Assembly: GCA_947500135.1 (NCBI GenBank)
Contig: CANMQX010000002.1
Span: 310,001-374,000 of the forward strand
Length of the DNA stretch: 64,000 nt
Direction: 5' to 3'
DNA from: an uncultured Paracoccaceae bacterium
Lineage (GTDB): Bacteria; Pseudomonadota; Alphaproteobacteria; Rhodobacterales; Rhodobacteraceae
The notes under the pieces are model-generated. The model did not search any database. It was not told where the DNA came from and saw nothing but the letters and a program-made list of their open reading frames with translations. Below, one piece after another: positions 20,859 to 29,911 of this stretch. The position numbers were made by a program, and so were the translations under genes. Positions within the stretch are counted from its first letter, which is position 1. The number at the start of each line of letters is the position of its first letter.

Positions 20859-21752
20859 ATGAAAAACCTGACCCTCAAACAGCTACGTTACTTCGAAATG
20901 CTCACCCAACAGCAGCATTTCGGGCGGGCGGCAGAGCTTTGTGCAATCTCGCAACCAGCCCTTTCCATGCAAATCAAAGAACTCGAAGAAACGCTTGGTA
21001 CGCAGCTTTTCGAACGCCAGGCGCGGGCTGTGCGCCTGACCAGCTTTGGCGAGGAATTTGCACATCGTGCGCGCGACATCCTGCTTGCGGTCGATGAGCT
21101 CGGAACATTGGCTCGGGCCGCTGGTGATGGCATGTCAGGCCGGTTGCGACTGGGGATCATCCCAACCATTGCACCATACATGTTGCCTGCAATCATTGGG
21201 CATCTGACATACGCCTATCCCGATCTTGATTTGCATATCCGCGAGACATTGACGCCACGCCTGTTGCAGGAACTCGCAGAAGGCAAGATCGACACTGCAA
21301 TTGTCGCCCTGCCCGTCTCTGAATCTGCATTTACAGAAATGCCTTTATTTCGAGAAGATTTCGTCTTGGTACGCCCGATCGAAGACGCCGACAAACCCGT
21401 CCCAAATGCCGCAACTTTGCGCGAAATGCGGCTTTTGCTGCTAGAGGAAGGGCATTGCTTCCGGGATCAGGCGCTGGCCTTCTGCAACCTGCGATCCGGG
21501 CTGCCGCGTGACGGGCTGGATGGCAGTGCGCTTTCGACACTTGTGCAGATGGTTGGGGCCGGTATCGGGGTCACGCTTATCCCCGACATGGCCGTTGCGA
21601 TCGAAACCAGCGCGGCGCAGGTATCGGTTGCGCGTTTCGCCCCCCCCGCCCCATCGCGGACCGTGGGGATGATCTGGCGCAAAAGCAACCCGCTTGCCCA
21701 GCACCTGATCAAGGTCAGCGATATCGTCAAACAGGCCCGAACGGCGGCGTGA
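20859..21752 (+). CDS. oxyR: Hydrogen-peroxide-sensing LysR regulator OxyR
   Basis: This 297-residue regulator has an N-terminal winged HTH (residues 3-62) and a LysR effector domain. The redox cysteines are C200 and C209, in GHCFRDQALAFC; peroxide would form a disulfide between them. LRYF...HFGRAAELCAISQPALSMQIKELE-type sequence marks the HTH. It is divergent from katG, its expected target. The 3' end overlaps the convergent glycosyltransferase-like gene by 26 bp. Confidence 0.95.
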   Translation: MKNLTLKQLRYFEMLTQQQHFGRAAELCAISQPALSMQIKELEETLGTQLFERQARAVRLTSFGEEFAHRARDILLAVDELGTLARAAGDGMSGRLRLGIIPTIAPYMLPAIIGHLTYAYPDLDLHIRETLTPRLLQELAEGKIDTAIVALPVSESAFTEMPLFREDFVLVRPIEDADKPVPNAATLREMRLLLLEEGHCFRDQALAFCNLRSGLPRDGLDGSALSTLVQMVGAGIGVTLIPDMAVAIETSAAQVSVARFAPPAPSRTVGMIWRKSNPLAQHLIKVSDIVKQARTAA

Positions 21753-23205
21753 CATCACCTGTCGGCGGCAGGTCCAGAAATGCTGCAGCGCATGCATGTA
21801 TGTCATCAATCAGGGCGCGACGCCGCAACTTGCCACCGGCACGAGCATCGACATTCTCCAGATAGGCCGACATGGCAACCACCTGATCAAGCGCGTCACA
21901 TGACCGTTGAGATTTGAAATTCTTGTAACGCTCTTTCCAGATCGTCCGCAGATCGTCAGAAAAACTGGATCGGACCATCTGGCGATTAACGGATTGCTGT
22001 ATGTCCGCAAATTGGGCCAGTGTTTCGAAAAAGCCGCGCACCGTTAGTCGAAGGACCTGCGGGTTAATATCATCCACTTCAAGGTCCAATTCGTCTTGGG
22101 CCTTGCCCTGTACATTCGCCACGACAGATTGCCAAAAATATGTCTGGTCTACTTCCAGCTTTTTAAACCAATGCAAATACAACACTGCAATCGGATCGCC
22201 GGTCAGCATTGCCCGTAGCTGGTCCAGGTCGATCTCTGACTGCCGGTCCGCGAAACCTGTAACATAGCGGGCCGTATTGATCTTGTTACTGACATTGCGT
22301 GGTTTGAACGGGATCGGGTTGTCTTGTTCCAGATTTGCCAGAATCTTGGCGCATTGGGCGAGATCCGGCTGCGGTGTGTCCCAGAACCCTTCAGGCAGCG
22401 CCAACCGAATCAGCTCAGACAAATACCCCACATGGGTCGGAAGACGTGGCACGCCGGGATAAAGCTGCTGTGCCTTCCGCTTGATGTGCTGAATGCCATC
22501 GCGCGACATATCCACATAATGGGCACACATCCTGTGGGCGAGGATTGATGCAATCGCCTGATCATGGCGATGCTCCTCAAAATCCCAATGGGTCGGCGCA
22601 ACCTCATCAGGTATGTCGGTCAGGATGCGCGGGTCCTTTGAATATTTCAGCCAGGTTTCCAGGAACGCGAACACCTCTGGTGAGCGCATCAAGGTCATTG
22701 GGCCCGCGCTGATTTGCGGTGCATGCAGCATCGTGTCATTCATCGCATCCATCAGCTGAAAACAATCGGCCTTTGTATGATGTGCCTGATGCATGAATTC
22801 CGTGATAAAACCCTTGATATAGCGTTTGCGCGACAAGGCGGTCAGTTGCAGCAACGTATGAGGAAACCGGGGAAACGGATCAAACGATCCGGGCGAATAA
22901 CGACCCACATCATTATAGACCAGCACGTCATCGTCACCGATATTCTGTAGTGTTTCCAGCAAGATATAAGGTTTCCAAAGCCAATATCCCGCTCCGCGGC
23001 CCTGTTCCAGAATACCGCTGTTTTCCTGCCAGAATGCAGTATCCCGCAACTCACATTCGGTGTAATGGCGAGCGCTGTCAAACCCGACCCCCAAGGCCGC
23101 ATCGCAGTAATTCTCCGCATTGCGGGCAAAGGGTTCCACCTCGTTGCTGTAAAGCAGAAGATGGACCCCATCATAGGCTGCATTCACGGGGCGGGGTTGC
23201 TTCAT
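21727..23205 (-). CDS. Glycosyltransferase-like protein
   Basis: This 492-residue soluble protein has an N-terminal region with hallmarks of a nucleotide-sugar transferase: GAGYWLWKPYILLETL near residue 71, then DDVLVYNDVGRYSPG near 91, where YND is a likely metal/sugar-nucleotide DxD-like site. The C-terminal 200 residues are helical and unrecognised. It overlaps the upstream gene by 4 bp (ATGA), so the two are made together. Next to GDP-fucose synthesis genes, it probably builds a surface glycan. The exact sugar is unknown. Confidence 0.6.
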   Translation of the reverse strand: MKQPRPVNAAYDGVHLLLYSNEVEPFARNAENYCDAALGVGFDSARHYTECELRDTAFWQENSGILEQGRGAGYWLWKPYILLETLQNIGDDDVLVYNDVGRYSPGSFDPFPRFPHTLLQLTALSRKRYIKGFITEFMHQAHHTKADCFQLMDAMNDTMLHAPQISAGPMTLMRSPEVFAFLETWLKYSKDPRILTDIPDEVAPTHWDFEEHRHDQAIASILAHRMCAHYVDMSRDGIQHIKRKAQQLYPGVPRLPTHVGYLSELIRLALPEGFWDTPQPDLAQCAKILANLEQDNPIPFKPRNVSNKINTARYVTGFADRQSEIDLDQLRAMLTGDPIAVLYLHWFKKLEVDQTYFWQSVVANVQGKAQDELDLEVDDINPQVLRLTVRGFFETLAQFADIQQSVNRQMVRSSFSDDLRTIWKERYKNFKSQRSCDALDQVVAMSAYLENVDARAGGKLRRRALIDDIHACAAAFLDLPPTGDVTPPFGPV

Positions 23206-25448
23206 TGACGTCCCCTGCGCGCGGTTTTCCGTGCCTTTTGCAGCGCTTTCTTGAATTGCGGTTTGTCGGGGTAGCGGTCTGCCGCATCACTCAGAACCTT
23301 GATTGCCTCATCGGGGCGGTCAAGCTGGTCCAAAATCTGGCCAAGACCCAAGGTGACCGGCGGGCGCCGATCAGCCCACCGATGGGTCCTGCGAAAAACA
23401 TCAAGTGCCTCCGCCCCACGGTCAAGCTGGCCGAGCAGCTTTCCTCGCCTGACCTGCTCGCGCCACTGCGTCGGCGACAAAGCCAAACCCTTTTCCATAA
23501 ACCCCAGTTCCATATCGGGCGCGTTCAAGGCATCACAGCATGTCGCAGCCGCGAAATAGATCGTCGGGAAGGCTAGAACGTCATCCTGCAATGCCATCTG
23601 ATACGATCCCAGTGCCGCTTGCATATCGCCAGCCCGTTGCTGGCAATGGCCCAAAAGAGCGGCATACATCCGGGCATCCGGATCAAAGCGCATCGCCTCG
23701 CGCGCATGATCTGCCGCTGCGTCCAGATCATCCAGACCAAGAAAAACATCCACCATGCGTTTATGAAACAGGGCGTTATCCGGTTCGATCTCCAGCGCTT
23801 GCTGCGCCAGTCTCTTCGCCTCTTCCAGATTACCTTGAAGACACTCACTCAGCGCCAGAAAACTCATGGCATGCACGCGCTCATATTCATGCCAGTTGCG
23901 GGTGCGCAGCCCTTTGGTGAAGGTCTTGAAATGTCCCTTGAATCTGTAATGTGCATTCAAATGCGCGCGGGTAAAATTGGTCCATTCCCAAACCAATGGC
24001 CGACAGGTGGGAAGATGTTTTCCCGGCACCAGAATTTCGTGCTTCAGCATTGCCGGATAATGCTCCTCCAAGGACCGATGGCTCCAGGAATTATGCATGT
24101 AACGCGTAATGGCACGGTCACTGAACCAAAAGTTTTTTTCGTCTAATTCGCCCTGATGGATCAAAGAAGAACATAATGCGTTGATTTCACCCTCAACCGG
24201 TTCGTGCCAGAATGCGGCGGTGATTTGCCGCAAGCCTTCGGCCTTCTGGCCAAGCATCAGATGCGCGCATCCATGATAAAGTGCGACCTGCGCGAAAGAG
24301 CGCAGATTATAAACATAACCCTCATCGACAAACCGACGCATGCGCAGAATTTCTTCATACTGCCCCGTCTCAAACAGGCGTCGGAACAGGATGGCAAAGA
24401 CAAACGACAGGCACATGCCATCGGCAACATATCCTGACATGATACGGGCAATATCTTTCTTGCGGTCTGCTTCGCAAAGATAGCGATCCGCATAAACAAG
24501 GCATTGCCCGATATCGCCCTCATTGGCAAAATCATCAGGACGATGCTCCAGACTGTCGCACAGCGCTTCAAAGGCGGCGGTCCGCTCCTCTTCGGACAAA
24601 TCGTTTTCAACGGCTACGAAATCAGCACCACCGATGGTCTGGGCCGTCTGTGAAAACGCGCTTTCCAACGGCGCCACGATCTTTTGACAGCAAGACATCG
24701 CATAAAGTTCCAGAAAATCGATTTGGGCCTGTGTCAGACCATCAAATGCGAACATGTCAGCGACAAGGATCAACCCCGGGAACTTCGCCTTATATTCCGC
24801 CAGCACAACCTCGCTATCGCTGAACAGGATGGTTTCGGCCTGTCGGGCCAGTCGCGTTTCGATATGCCGTTCGAAAAACGCATCAGGCACAAATTTATTG
24901 GGCCATTTGCGGTTCATGGCCTGAATATCATTGACCAAATCGCCGCGGCGAATGTGGTAAGCGACCGTCTCTTTTGCAGGGTCAGACAGTCGCTTTCGCA
25001 ATATCTCCATGTGGGGCAATAACGGTTTTGCAAAGGGAATCGCGTCGAATTGTTCAAGAAACAGGCGTTGAACCTCGTCGGCATTCTCATCCTGAAAGAC
25101 ATGAATGCCAAAAACAGTGTCCAGAATGATGTCTTCGCCGCAGGCGATATGCGCCAGGAATGCATCGGCATTCTGGCGATCAGAGCTGAAATTCGAAAAC
25201 GGAGCGGCATGATGCCTGCGTTCGGTAAATTCCTGGGGCGAGATAAACCGCTCCGATACAAATTCTGGGGTAAAAATATCCGTGGGATCTGTCAGTTCCC
25301 ACTTCTCAAGCCACCGAATCCGGTACTCAATCCCATAGTTCGCAGCCAAACGCATCGTATTGGCGATCGCGATCAGCCGCGCGCCCAGGCGGTCGGAACG
25401 GGATGCAATAATCTGTCCTGCCGTGGGCGGTGTCTTCATGTGGGCCAT
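23202..25448 (-). CDS. Putative fucosyltransferase with TPR repeats
   Basis: This protein is about 748 residues long. The N-terminal half has a nucleotide-sugar-transferase look (SRLGARLIAIANTMRLA-like start) and the fucosyltransferase motif HxRRGD (YHIRRGDLV, about residue 164). Then follow LFSDSEVVLAEYKAKFPG and a helical linker, and from about 545 to the end at least four TPR-like helix pairs (EEAKRLAQQALEIEPDNALFH, DEAIKVLSDAADRYPDKPQF and others). The start is uncertain: ATG at 25448 or 25439 rather than GTG at 25493, none with a strong ribosome site. The adjacent gmd-fcl pair makes GDP-fucose, the donor such an enzyme would use. Confidence 0.62.
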   Translation of the reverse strand: MAHMKTPPTAGQIIASRSDRLGARLIAIANTMRLAANYGIEYRIRWLEKWELTDPTDIFTPEFVSERFISPQEFTERRHHAAPFSNFSSDRQNADAFLAHIACGEDIILDTVFGIHVFQDENADEVQRLFLEQFDAIPFAKPLLPHMEILRKRLSDPAKETVAYHIRRGDLVNDIQAMNRKWPNKFVPDAFFERHIETRLARQAETILFSDSEVVLAEYKAKFPGLILVADMFAFDGLTQAQIDFLELYAMSCCQKIVAPLESAFSQTAQTIGGADFVAVENDLSEEERTAAFEALCDSLEHRPDDFANEGDIGQCLVYADRYLCEADRKKDIARIMSGYVADGMCLSFVFAILFRRLFETGQYEEILRMRRFVDEGYVYNLRSFAQVALYHGCAHLMLGQKAEGLRQITAAFWHEPVEGEINALCSSLIHQGELDEKNFWFSDRAITRYMHNSWSHRSLEEHYPAMLKHEILVPGKHLPTCRPLVWEWTNFTRAHLNAHYRFKGHFKTFTKGLRTRNWHEYERVHAMSFLALSECLQGNLEEAKRLAQQALEIEPDNALFHKRMVDVFLGLDDLDAAADHAREAMRFDPDARMYAALLGHCQQRAGDMQAALGSYQMALQDDVLAFPTIYFAAATCCDALNAPDMELGFMEKGLALSPTQWREQVRRGKLLGQLDRGAEALDVFRRTHRWADRRPPVTLGLGQILDQLDRPDEAIKVLSDAADRYPDKPQFKKALQKARKTARRGRQ

Positions 25449-25731
25449 ACCACCAGTTTCAGTCAAATGCGCAACCCCAAACAGAAAAAGCACAGGACTG
25501 ACAGGTTAGTTCAAGCGCTTTGCAATTGGAATTGGACAATTTCATCATGGGTCTGCTTTTCGTGTGCGACTGGACAGGCCGCACGATGCCGCGACAACAG
25601 GACCGGCAAAGGGTAGTATCGCAAGCTGCGCACCCCAAAACACGACCACTCCACGGACATGGACAATCAAAGACCCCGCGCCTAGGTTCAGGCACAACAC
25701 GGTCGACCACAGCGAAACAAGGACAATAACA

Positions 25732-26784
25732 ATGACAAAGACCGCACTGATCACAGGTGTGACAGGCCAGGATGGGGCCTATCTTTCTGAATTGCTGATG
25801 GCCAAGGGCTATGTCGTGCATGGCGTGAAACGGCGCGCCTCCTTGTTCAATACCGACCGGATCGATCATCTGACCGAAGATCCGCATGTTGAGGGGTTAA
25901 AGTTTCACCTGCATTACGGGGATATGACCGATTCAACCAACCTGATCCGCATCATTCAGGAAACCAAACCGGACGAAATCTATAACCTTGCCGCGCAAAG
26001 CCATGTGAAAGTGAGTTTCGAAACCCCGGAATACACCGCAAACTCTGATGCGATGGGGACGTTGCGCATCCTCGAAGCGATCCGCATTTTGGAGATGCAG
26101 GACAAGGTCCGGTTTTATCAGGCTTCGACCTCCGAACTTTACGGTCTGGTTCGGGAAACCCCGCAGAATGAAAACACGCCTTTCTACCCACGCTCACCCT
26201 ATGCCGCGGCCAAGCTGTACGCATACTGGATCACGGTAAACTACCGCGAAGCCTATGGGATGCATGCATCGAACGGCATCCTGTTCAACCACGAAAGCCC
26301 CAGGCGCGGTGAAACCTTCGTCACTCGAAAAATCACCTCGGCGGTCGCAGCAATTTCACGAGGGGAACAGGATCAGCTCTACTTGGGCAATCTGGACGCC
26401 AAGCGGGATTGGGGGCATGCCCGCGACTATGTCGAAGGGATGTGGGCCATTGTGCAGCAGGACGAGGCTGACGATTATGTACTTGCGACCGGTGAGGCGC
26501 ATTCAGTGCGCGAGTTCTGTGAGTTGGCCTTTGCCGAAATCGGGGTTGCGCTAGAATGGCGCGGCACAGGTGTGGACGAGGTCGGGATTGATCCGGCAAC
26601 CGGGAAAGTACGAATTTCTATCGATCCCAACTATTTCCGACCCACCGAAGTTGAGCTGCTTTTGGGTGACCCCACTAAAGCGCGCGAAAAACTTGGCTGG
26701 ACCCATAAGACGGGGTTCAAGGAACTGGTGCGCGAAATGGTGCAAAGAGACCTGGCCGGCATCGACTACACCCGCGCAGATTAG
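25732..26784 (+). CDS. gmd: GDP-mannose 4,6-dehydratase
   Basis: This 350-residue SDR enzyme makes GDP-4-keto-6-deoxymannose, the first step to GDP-L-fucose. The Rossmann motif is [12 protein letters not shown] (7-18). The catalytic residues lie in ASTSELYG and [12 protein letters not shown] (YxxxK). [15 protein letters not shown] is typical of the family. The ATG at 25732 follows AAGGACA; the frame is open further upstream but lacks a start context there. It is followed 15 bp later by fcl. Confidence 0.96.
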   Translation: MTKTALITGVTGQDGAYLSELLMAKGYVVHGVKRRASLFNTDRIDHLTEDPHVEGLKFHLHYGDMTDSTNLIRIIQETKPDEIYNLAAQSHVKVSFETPEYTANSDAMGTLRILEAIRILEMQDKVRFYQASTSELYGLVRETPQNENTPFYPRSPYAAAKLYAYWITVNYREAYGMHASNGILFNHESPRRGETFVTRKITSAVAAISRGEQDQLYLGNLDAKRDWGHARDYVEGMWAIVQQDEADDYVLATGEAHSVREFCELAFAEIGVALEWRGTGVDEVGIDPATGKVRISIDPNYFRPTEVELLLGDPTKAREKLGWTHKTGFKELVREMVQRDLAGIDYTRAD

Positions 26785-26799
26785 GAACGATCCACCTGA

Positions 26800-27753
26800 A
26801 TGCAACAAGACGACAGAATATACGTCGCGGGCCACCGGGGCATGGTCGGTGCGGCAGTTACCCGGTCGCTTGCGGCCAAGGGTTACACCAATATCCTGAC
26901 CTGTGGCAGTGACCAGCTTGATTTAACCGACACGCGCGCTGTCGACGCATTCTTTGCCGCCGAAAAGCCCGATTATGTCTTCCTCGCTGCGGCCAAGGTC
27001 GGGGGCATCCACGCCAATGATACCTATGGTGGCGATTTCATCCGGATCAACCTGCAAATCCAGACCAACGTCATCCACGCGGCATGGGCGTCCGGCGTGC
27101 GGAAATTCTGCTTTCTGGGGTCCAGTTGCATTTATCCCCGCGCGGCGCCTCAGCCGATCCGCGAAGACATGCTGCTCACCGGGGAACTGGAACCAACAAA
27201 CCTACCCTATGCTGTAGCCAAGATCGCCGGCAAAACCATGTGTGACGCGTATCGCAAACAATACGGGTTTGATGCCTTCACGGCCATGCCCTGCAACGTC
27301 TATGGGATAGGCGACAACTTCCACCGCGAAAACAGCCATGTCATCGCTGCCCTTATGCGGCGGTTTCATCAGGCCAAGCTGGATGGCGACAAGCAGGTCA
27401 CAGTCTGGGGCACCGGCACACCGCTACGCGAGTTCATATTTGCCGATGATCTGGGCGACGCCTGCACGTTCCTGATGGAAGAGTACAAGGATGGTGGGGC
27501 GGTGAACGCGGGCACAGGTATCGAAGTATCGATCAAGACATTGGCGGAAACACTGCGCGACGTCATGGATTTGAACGCCGACCTGGTTTGGGACAAAAGC
27601 AAACCCGACGGCACCGCGCGCAAACTGATGGACAATACGGTCCTGAAGACACTCGGCTGGACGGCCCCGACCGATCTGGCGACTGGCCTCACGAAAATGT
27701 ACGCATGGTATTGCGACACGCTGGAACAAAACGGCACGGTCAGATCAAACTAA
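26800..27753 (+). CDS. fcl: GDP-L-fucose synthase
   Basis: This 317-residue SDR epimerase/reductase converts GDP-4-keto-6-deoxymannose to GDP-L-fucose with NADPH. The coenzyme motif is AGHRGMVGAAV. Active-site residues are in FLGSSCIYPRAAPQPI and YAVAKIAGKTMC (YxxxK). PCNVYGIGDNFH is typical of the family. It forms an operon with gmd (15-bp gap). The product should feed the fucosyltransferase-like protein encoded on the other side. Confidence 0.95.
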   Translation: MQQDDRIYVAGHRGMVGAAVTRSLAAKGYTNILTCGSDQLDLTDTRAVDAFFAAEKPDYVFLAAAKVGGIHANDTYGGDFIRINLQIQTNVIHAAWASGVRKFCFLGSSCIYPRAAPQPIREDMLLTGELEPTNLPYAVAKIAGKTMCDAYRKQYGFDAFTAMPCNVYGIGDNFHRENSHVIAALMRRFHQAKLDGDKQVTVWGTGTPLREFIFADDLGDACTFLMEEYKDGGAVNAGTGIEVSIKTLAETLRDVMDLNADLVWDKSKPDGTARKLMDNTVLKTLGWTAPTDLATGLTKMYAWYCDTLEQNGTVRSN

Positions 27754-27774
27754 AGCCGTTGATCCGCTGACCGA

Positions 27775-28800
27775 TCAATTACGTAACAATGTCTCGCCCA
27801 AGGCCAGTTTCGGGCTGAGCTTCACAACAGGCCCTTCGACAACATCCGCACCGGCATTCCGGGCAGCGATGATCTGAGCTGCCTTCACCCCGATCTCACG
27901 ACGGCAGGCATCCATCGTGGCCAACTGGCGGGGAAGACCATCCAACAGTTCCACCCCATTAAAGGCGGCCAGACCGATCTGGCCGGGCACATCAACGCCT
28001 TTCTCCAGAAGGTAAAGTAAGCCGCCTGCGCCAATCATATCATTGGAATAATACAGAAAATCGATGTCTGGGGTGCGTTCAATCATCTTGGCCGTCATCT
28101 CGCGCCCTTTGGCAAGCGCAGAACCGCCGGAGTAAAACTCCTGATCCACAATTTCGATGCCGCTTTTGGCAAGTGTGCGGGTAAAGCCTTCGAACCGTTT
28201 GCGCGCACGATGATCCAGCGGCATTTTCGTGCCCATAAAGCCGATGCGCCGATACCCGGCCTTGATGATCTCTTCAGCCATCTTGCGGCCCGCTCGCCGA
28301 TGCGAGATGCCAACGCAGGCATCAATCGGCTCGCCGTCGATATCCATGATTTCGACCACGGGTATACCGGCCTGGCGCAGCATCGCCTGCGACGCTTCGG
28401 AATGCTCCAGCCCCGCAATAATCACGCCAGACGGCCGCCAGGACAGCATCTCAAACAGAACCTTTTCTTCCTTCTCCGGCAGATAGTCGGTGACGCCCAC
28501 AACAGGCTGCAAATCCGTATCTTCCAAGGTTTCCGAGATTCCAGAAAGGACCTCCGGGAACACCATATTACCTAGGGACGGGATGATGATCGCCACCAGA
28601 TTGACCCGTTGTGAGGCTAGCGCACCGGCGATTTTGTTCGGGACATAACCGAGCCGCTTTGCGGCATCCTGCACTTTTTGGCGTGTCGCCTCGCTAACAT
28701 CACCCTTGTTGCGCAGAACTCTGCTGACGGTCATCTCACTGACGCCAGAGGCTTCCGATACATCGCGAAGTGTGAGAGGACGTTTGATCTGACTGGTCAC
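27775..28800 (-). CDS. LacI-family regulator, gluconate-repressor (GntR) type
   Basis: This repressor is about 341 residues long. It has an N-terminal LacI HTH (PLTLRDVSEASGVSEMTVS) with the hinge GYVPNKIAGALAS, then a periplasmic-binding-type effector domain. I prefer the GTG at 28800 because AGGG lies 9 bases upstream; a GTG at 28848 has no ribosome site. The sequence is of the type that regulates gluconate/Entner-Doudoroff genes. It ends 22 bp from fcl, convergently. An 18-bp LacI-style palindrome lies before zwf, 30 kb away, and is a candidate target. Confidence 0.85.
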   Translation of the reverse strand: MTSQIKRPLTLRDVSEASGVSEMTVSRVLRNKGDVSEATRQKVQDAAKRLGYVPNKIAGALASQRVNLVAIIIPSLGNMVFPEVLSGISETLEDTDLQPVVGVTDYLPEKEEKVLFEMLSWRPSGVIIAGLEHSEASQAMLRQAGIPVVEIMDIDGEPIDACVGISHRRAGRKMAEEIIKAGYRRIGFMGTKMPLDHRARKRFEGFTRTLAKSGIEIVDQEFYSGGSALAKGREMTAKMIERTPDIDFLYYSNDMIGAGGLLYLLEKGVDVPGQIGLAAFNGVELLDGLPRQLATMDACRREIGVKAAQIIAARNAGADVVEGPVVKLSPKLALGETLLRN

Positions 28801-28890
28801 TTGTGCTGCCCTGCATTGACTTGTTGTATTGATAACGGGCCTTTGCACCGTTGACCAGATGGTCTAGGACAGGCATCCAGTGGTGAGACT

Positions 28891-28967
28891 GGCCCCGTGG
28901 CTCAACTGGATAGAGCAGCCCCCTCCTAAGGGGCAGGTTGCAGGTTCGAATCCTGCCGGGGTCGCCA
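28891..28967 (+). tRNA. tRNA-Arg (anticodon CCT)
   Basis: The 77-nt cloverleaf includes an encoded CCA end. The acceptor is GGCCCCG with CGGGGTC (one G-T pair). The anticodon loop CTCCTAA gives anticodon CCT. The T arm is GCAGG-TTCGAAT-CCTGC. It reads the AGG codon. Confidence 0.97.
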
Positions 28968-29118
28968 AAATCACCTAAAAAACAGTGTCTTGCGCTCTTT
29001 TCATTCACCCGGTTTGCAAGATCACGCAGAATTTTGCAGCTTTTGTACGGAAACATGTAAAGAACACCGGTACAAAATATCCGGCTGCTGAACAACAGGT
29101 TTGATGTGACACAAGGCG

Positions 29119-29153
29119 GGCGCACTCATGACGGGTGTGCCCTCATTTTTTTG
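29119..29153 (+). terminator. Intrinsic terminator after tRNA-Arg
   Basis: GGGCGCAC (29119-29126) pairs with GTGTGCCC (29136-29143) with one G-T pair, followed by TCA and seven T residues. Confidence 0.8.
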
Positions 29154-29179
29154 TGAACTGAACCGGACGAGATCAGCAA

Positions 29180-29566
29180 ATGGCCGACGACAAACCAGCG
29201 GGAGATCGCGCAGCTAAGGAACACGATGACCCCCGCACCGCATGGGCAGAGGATCGAACCGTTTTGGCGAATGAACGGACTTTTGCGGCTTGGATGCGGA
29301 CGGGTATGGCCTGTATCGGCGTGGCGCTGGGTCTGAAAGCGGTTTTTGAGGCAACAGATTACCCGATCATTGCGAAGGTCGTCGCAGAGCTGTTTATATT
29401 TTGCGCAATATTGATTTTCTGGGCAGCGGCACGCCGGTGCCGTGCGACATTGAGCCGGATGGATGAGCATGATGCGAACGCGCAGTCGCATCAAAACATG
29501 GCTCTGACAGCAACTGTTCTTACCGCTGGGGCGGTCGCGAGCGGCGTCATTTTATGGCTGCTTTAG
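29180..29566 (+). CDS. DUF202 inner-membrane protein
   Basis: This 128-residue protein has a charged N-terminus, the DUF202 motif (LANERTFAAWMRTGMACIGVALGL, about residues 30-53), and two more TM helices near 66-85 and 107-128. The family (YidH-like) are small inner-membrane proteins of unknown function. The preceding terminator separates it from the tRNA. A following small gene is on the other strand. Confidence 0.85.
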   Translation: MADDKPAGDRAAKEHDDPRTAWAEDRTVLANERTFAAWMRTGMACIGVALGLKAVFEATDYPIIAKVVAELFIFCAILIFWAAARRCRATLSRMDEHDANAQSHQNMALTATVLTAGAVASGVILWLL

Positions 29567-29630
29567 TGCTACTTGGCACGAAGATGGTTAACGATGGGCA
29601 GGGCAGGCAGACGCGCCGCCTATCGCTGTA

Positions 29631-29807
29631 TTATTCCAGTTCAATTGCGACATCCGCTGCGGGAACAGCCTCATCTGGCTCATCCGCTACCCATGTCAGA
29701 AACGCGATGAATAATAGTCCCGCAACGATTACAGCCCCGATGATGCCGACTAGCGGGCCTTTGTGGCGGCGGGCTTGTTTTTCGATATTTGTGTCTGGTG
29801 CAGACAT
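29631..29807 (-). CDS. Small single-pass membrane protein (58 aa)
   Basis: This short gene starts at ATG 29807 behind AAGGAGAT and ends at TAA 29631. Residues 1-18 are charged (SAPDTNIEKQARRHKG), 19-40 form a TM helix (GIIGAVIVAGLLFIAFLTWV), and the last 18 are acidic. It is preceded by a GGAAC-N16-GGTT element, so it looks like a member of the general stress regulon. I do not recognise the family. Confidence 0.8.
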   Translation of the reverse strand: MSAPDTNIEKQARRHKGPLVGIIGAVIVAGLLFIAFLTWVADEPDEAVPAADVAIELE

Positions 29808-29833
29808 TTTTATCTCCTTGATTGCTCTGCTTT

Positions 29834-29858
29834 AACCCCGCCACCCGCAAAAAGTTCC
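29834..29858 (-). promoter_or_regulatory. EcfG-type promoter of the 58-aa membrane protein
   Basis: On the minus strand, GGAAC (29858-29854), 16 bases, then GGTT (29837-29834). It is 27 bp upstream of the start codon. The -35 matches the EcfG consensus; the -10 differs at the first base (consensus CGTT). Confidence 0.6.
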
Positions 29859-29867
29859 ACTTTTTTA

Positions 29868-29892
29868 GGAACGTTTTCTGACCGGGTCGGTT
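29868..29892 (+). promoter_or_regulatory. EcfG-type promoter of the AI-2E-family gene
   Basis: GGAAC (29868-29872), 16 bases, GGTT (29889-29892). It is 19 bp before the start codon and back to back with the promoter of the small membrane protein. Confidence 0.6.
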
Positions 29893-29911
29893 GATATCCG
29901 AGGGGAAAATT

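Noticed and set aside
28736..29125. Minus-strand frame over tRNA-Arg
   Set aside because: Its apparently conserved segment is the antisense translation of the tRNA.
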